DNA from: Polaribacter vadi
Lineage (GTDB): Bacteria > Bacteroidota > Bacteroidia > Flavobacteriales > Flavobacteriaceae
DNA: 64,000 nucleotides
Reading direction: 5' to 3'
NCBI RefSeq assembly: GCF_001761365.1
Contig: NZ_CP017477.1
Location: 890,501-954,500 of the forward strand
This document shows, in pieces, positions 61,687 to 64,000 of this stretch (its first letter is position 1; the number at the start of each line of letters is the position of its first letter). The translations under genes were made by a program, and so were the position numbers. Under the pieces are notes generated by a model that did no database searches, was not told the origin of the DNA, and saw only the letters and a program-made list of their open reading frames with translations.

Positions 61687-61743
61687 ATCTATGAATTCTA
61701 GAAGTTTTAAATTTTCTTTAAGATTTTTTTAAGATGATTTTCT

Positions 61744-61751
61744 TAAATTTG
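61744..61751 (+). promoter_or_regulatory. -7 promoter box before the DUF4199 gene
   Basis: TAAATTTG, a perfect TAnnTTTG match, 28 bases before the ATG. Confidence 0.5.
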
Positions 61752-61779
61752 TTTAATTATTAACCAAAAATCATAAACA

Positions 61780-62229
61780 ATGTCTACAAACAAACTTATC
61801 ATAAAACACGCCATTTTAATTTCATTAATGATTGGAGGTTTTTTCTTTCTATCTAAATTAGTGGGATTAGAAGAAAATCCATATTTAAGATTTGTAAACT
61901 TATTATTTGTAATTATTGGAATTAGGCAAGCAATTAAAGAAAATATTTATGTAAATAAAGAAACTAACCATGCAAAAAACTTTGCAACAGGATTTGCTTC
62001 AGCTGCACTAGCTGTGATACTTTCTACGATTGGTGTTGTTATTTACATCGAATTTATAAACCCTGAGTTTTTAGAAGTTATGAATCAATCTTTTTTAATT
62101 GGTGGTGATACTTCTTTATTTGAACTTGCTTTTACTTTGGTAATTGAAGGATTAGCTTCTTCTATTGTTAGTACTTTAATTGTAATGCAATTCTTTAAAA
62201 ATCATAGTAAAGAAGATGTAAAATCGTAA
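61780..62229 (+). CDS. DUF4199-family membrane protein
   Basis: 149 residues with four hydrophobic helices. The tail helix (SSIVSTLIVMQFFK) and NPYLRFVNLLFVIIGIRQAI are typical of DUF4199, a Bacteroidota family of unknown role. Monocistronic, with a promoter box and terminator of its own. Confidence 0.85.
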   Translation: MSTNKLIIKHAILISLMIGGFFFLSKLVGLEENPYLRFVNLLFVIIGIRQAIKENIYVNKETNHAKNFATGFASAALAVILSTIGVVIYIEFINPEFLEVMNQSFLIGGDTSLFELAFTLVIEGLASSIVSTLIVMQFFKNHSKEDVKS

Positions 62230-62250
62230 AAATAATTTTTTAATATCATA

Positions 62251-62282
62251 AAAAAAAGCTCCTTAATTGGAGCTTTTTTTTA
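62251..62282. terminator. Bidirectional hairpin terminator
   Basis: AAAAAGCTCC (62253-62262) and GGAGCTTTTT (62269-62278) enclose TTAATT, with flanking A and T runs. It serves DUF4199 and the convergent OmpA gene. Confidence 0.9.
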
Positions 62283-62301
62283 TGGTTATTAGTTTTATAA
62301 T

Positions 62302-63174
62302 TTAATCCTTTGCAATGACACCTTCATCCGTTAAAAGAGAGAAGAATTTATCTAGATTTGGTAGAATAACAATTCGAGTTCTTCTATTTTTTGCTCTATT
62401 TTTATTCGAACTATTTTCAACCAAAGGCATTGTAGAACCTCTACCTGCAGCAATTAATCTTTTGCCTTCTACTTGATACTTGTTCTCTAGAAGTCTAATA
62501 ATTGAAGTGGCTCTTTTTACACTCAAATCCCAATTATCTTGCACAACTGCATTGTTTATAGTTCTAGAATCTGTGTGCCCTTCAATCATAACATCCATAC
62601 TTGGTTCAGATTTTATCACTTTTGCTAATTTTTCTAATAAAGGATAAGCACTACTTTTTATGTTATAACTTGCAGTATTAAAAAGCAATTTATCAGAAAC
62701 AGAAATCATTACCACAGTTTGATCAATGTTAATTTCAATATCATCAGAATTTTCTATATCTGAAGTGTCAATAGATTTTTTTAAATTGTAAGACACTGCA
62801 ATATTTAATGAATCTTTTAACGTTTTAGCGTTTGCTAAAATAGCTGGATCTACTTTTGCCAATGTTTCCAGCATTTTTTCTTTTGTTCTTTTAGATATTA
62901 CAGCTGCATTACCAACCATATCTAACTTTATTTCATTGTCTCTTTGTAAAGAAACATTATCACTTTTTAAAGAATTTATTTTATCATTATAAGAAACCAC
63001 ACGTTCCTCAATTTTTGCAAATTTAGCTTCTAAAGCTTCTTTCTCTAAAGTCGTTTTTTGAAGTGTTCCTATTGTATTTGTATGTCTTTCTTCTAATTCA
63101 ACATATTTCTTTTTTGAAACACATGAAGTTGTAATCATTGCTAAAACAGCAACTGGTATCATAAGTCTTTTCAT
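62302..63174 (-). CDS. OmpA-family lipoprotein with coiled coil
   Basis: 290 residues. The lipoprotein signal ends MITTSC (Cys18). Residues 25-100 form a coiled coil, then an OmpA-C peptidoglycan-binding domain (about 160-275) holds MIEGHTDSRT and RLIAAGRGSTMPLV and the RRTRIVILP end. It anchors the outer membrane to peptidoglycan. A single gene; no partner evident. Confidence 0.93.
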   Translation of the reverse strand: MKRLMIPVAVLAMITTSCVSKKKYVELEERHTNTIGTLQKTTLEKEALEAKFAKIEERVVSYNDKINSLKSDNVSLQRDNEIKLDMVGNAAVISKRTKEKMLETLAKVDPAILANAKTLKDSLNIAVSYNLKKSIDTSDIENSDDIEINIDQTVVMISVSDKLLFNTASYNIKSSAYPLLEKLAKVIKSEPSMDVMIEGHTDSRTINNAVVQDNWDLSVKRATSIIRLLENKYQVEGKRLIAAGRGSTMPLVENSSNKNRAKNRRTRIVILPNLDKFFSLLTDEGVIAKD

Positions 63175-63337
63175 AATTAATGTTTTATAGTTACTTCTAT
63201 AAACTAATAAAAAGGAGCTATATTCTTTAGAGTGCTTCGTTTTTTGATTTCTTTAACGTTATAAGTTAAAAAAACCATAAGATTGGATTCTTAAGGTTTT
63301 GTAAAATTTATACTTGAAAAAAAATGTTAGTTCAAAA

Positions 63338-64000
63338 TTATTTGAGCGAATTTAAACTTCCAATAATTGTTTGAATTTTAGCCAAGGTATCAGATTCTTT
63401 TTTACGTTCTAATTCCAAGACTTTTTCTGGAGCATTTGCTACAAAACGTTCGTTAGATAATTTCTTTTGAATCCCTACTAAAAAGCCTTCTGCTCTTTTT
63501 AATTCTCCTGATAATTTTTCTATTTCTGCTTCAACATCGATATTTTCTATGGAGATTGGCACAAAATATTCATTCGATTTTACTCTAAAAGAAGCACCTT
63601 CTACTTTTTCTGTAACTGTTGTTATAGTTGCTGTATTTGTCAGTTTTTGAATAACAGCATCAAATTCTTTTGGATTTTGTTCTGCATCAATTATAAACAA
63701 TTCAATAGCATCTTTAAACGCAATATTTTTATCTTTTCTAATCGTTCTAATTCCTGAAATTACATCCGAAGCAAAATCAAAATCTGCGATTATCTGTGCA
63801 TCAAAATCTTTTATTACAGGATATTTAGCAATAATTAAAGCTTCTTCTGGAGTTCTATCAGCAATAAATTGCCAAATTTCTTCCGTTAAAAATGGCATAA
63901 AAGGATGCAACACTTTTAAATTATTTTCTAAAACTTCAATAATAGCATCAAACGTAGTTTTATCAATTGGCTGTAAATATGCAGGTTTTACTATCTCTAA
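63338..64000 (-). CDS. valS: Valyl-tRNA synthetase, 3' end
   Basis: The gene runs off the right end of the window, so only its last ~220 residues are visible. They include the anticodon-binding helices (VLHPFMPFLTEEIWQFI, the typical class I HPFMPF-T-EE), and the C-terminal tRNA-binding coiled-coil arm (EAEIEKLSGELKRAEGF and NERFVANAPEKVLELER). Frame is open to 64000, with no start in view. Confidence 0.95.
   Translation of the reverse strand, partial: LEIVKPAYLQPIDKTTFDAIIEVLENNLKVLHPFMPFLTEEIWQFIADRTPEEALIIAKYPVIKDFDAQIIADFDFASDVISGIRTIRKDKNIAFKDAIELFIIDAEQNPKEFDAVIQKLTNTATITTVTEKVEGASFRVKSNEYFVPISIENIDVEAEIEKLSGELKRAEGFLVGIQKKLSNERFVANAPEKVLELERKKESDTLAKIQTIIGSLNSLK

Overview
The window is strongly A+T-rich and reads as a chromosome segment of a marine Flavobacteriaceae bacterium (Bacteroidota), probably near Polaribacter or Tenacibaculum. 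This rests on the protein families, on a type IX secretion sorting domain, on the absence of clear Shine-Dalgarno sequences, and on many start sites preceded by a TAnnTTTG box, the -7 element of Bacteroidota promoters. No rRNA, tRNA, CRISPR array, transposase or prophage was seen. All names are from reading the sequence; no database search was possible.

Layout. 1-3.6 kb: end of a BatA-like membrane protein, a dihydroorotase homologue without its metal-binding histidines, and small membrane or unknown genes. 3.7-6.9 kb (minus): a four-gene signalling operon with a coiled-coil protein, a roadblock-like protein, a Rab/Ras-like small GTPase and a hybrid histidine kinase. 7-16.4 kb: metallo-hydrolase, a conserved unknown, an ECF sigma/membrane/periplasmic set, kdsB, queD-idi, and small unknowns. 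16.6-29.2 kb: mostly plus-strand housekeeping genes, including release factor 3, a cyclophilin-FKBP fusion, an RNA methyltransferase, polyphosphate glucokinase, a possible LAS-type peptidase, Ste24-like protease, Rel/SpoT, a Fur-family regulator and purA.

29.3-36.3 kb: a PLP decarboxylase, then a nitrite/NO island. Its minus-strand operon encodes an AniA-like copper nitrite reductase fused to cytochrome c, a formylglycine-generating-enzyme-like protein, an SCO protein, a truncated globin and a cupin. It is divergent from an Rrf2 regulator (NsrR-like cysteines) that overlaps a polytopic membrane protein. A perfect 30-bp palindrome lies between the two units. 36.4-44.5 kb: an OstA/LptA-like protein with an aminotransferase, then leuC-leuD-leuA-type-leuB on the minus strand.

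44.9-51.2 kb: a loose accessory stretch with a frameshifted GIY-YIG-like gene, small conserved genes and several dispersed intergenic repeats, then an M14 peptidase. 51.6-55 kb: a secreted PL6 alginate-lyase-like enzyme behind a TTGGTTAACCAA palindrome, and an ECF sigma gene with no anti-sigma gene beside it. 55.1-64 kb: FKBP, a large FAD/Fe-S dehydrogenase, a ParE-type toxin-antitoxin pair, an MFS transporter with an aldo/keto reductase, an OmpA lipoprotein and the 3' part of valS.

The best candidates for little-described biology are the GTPase/roadblock/kinase operon, the nitrite operon with its Rrf2-linked membrane protein and palindrome, and the layered families of short palindromic intergenic repeats.
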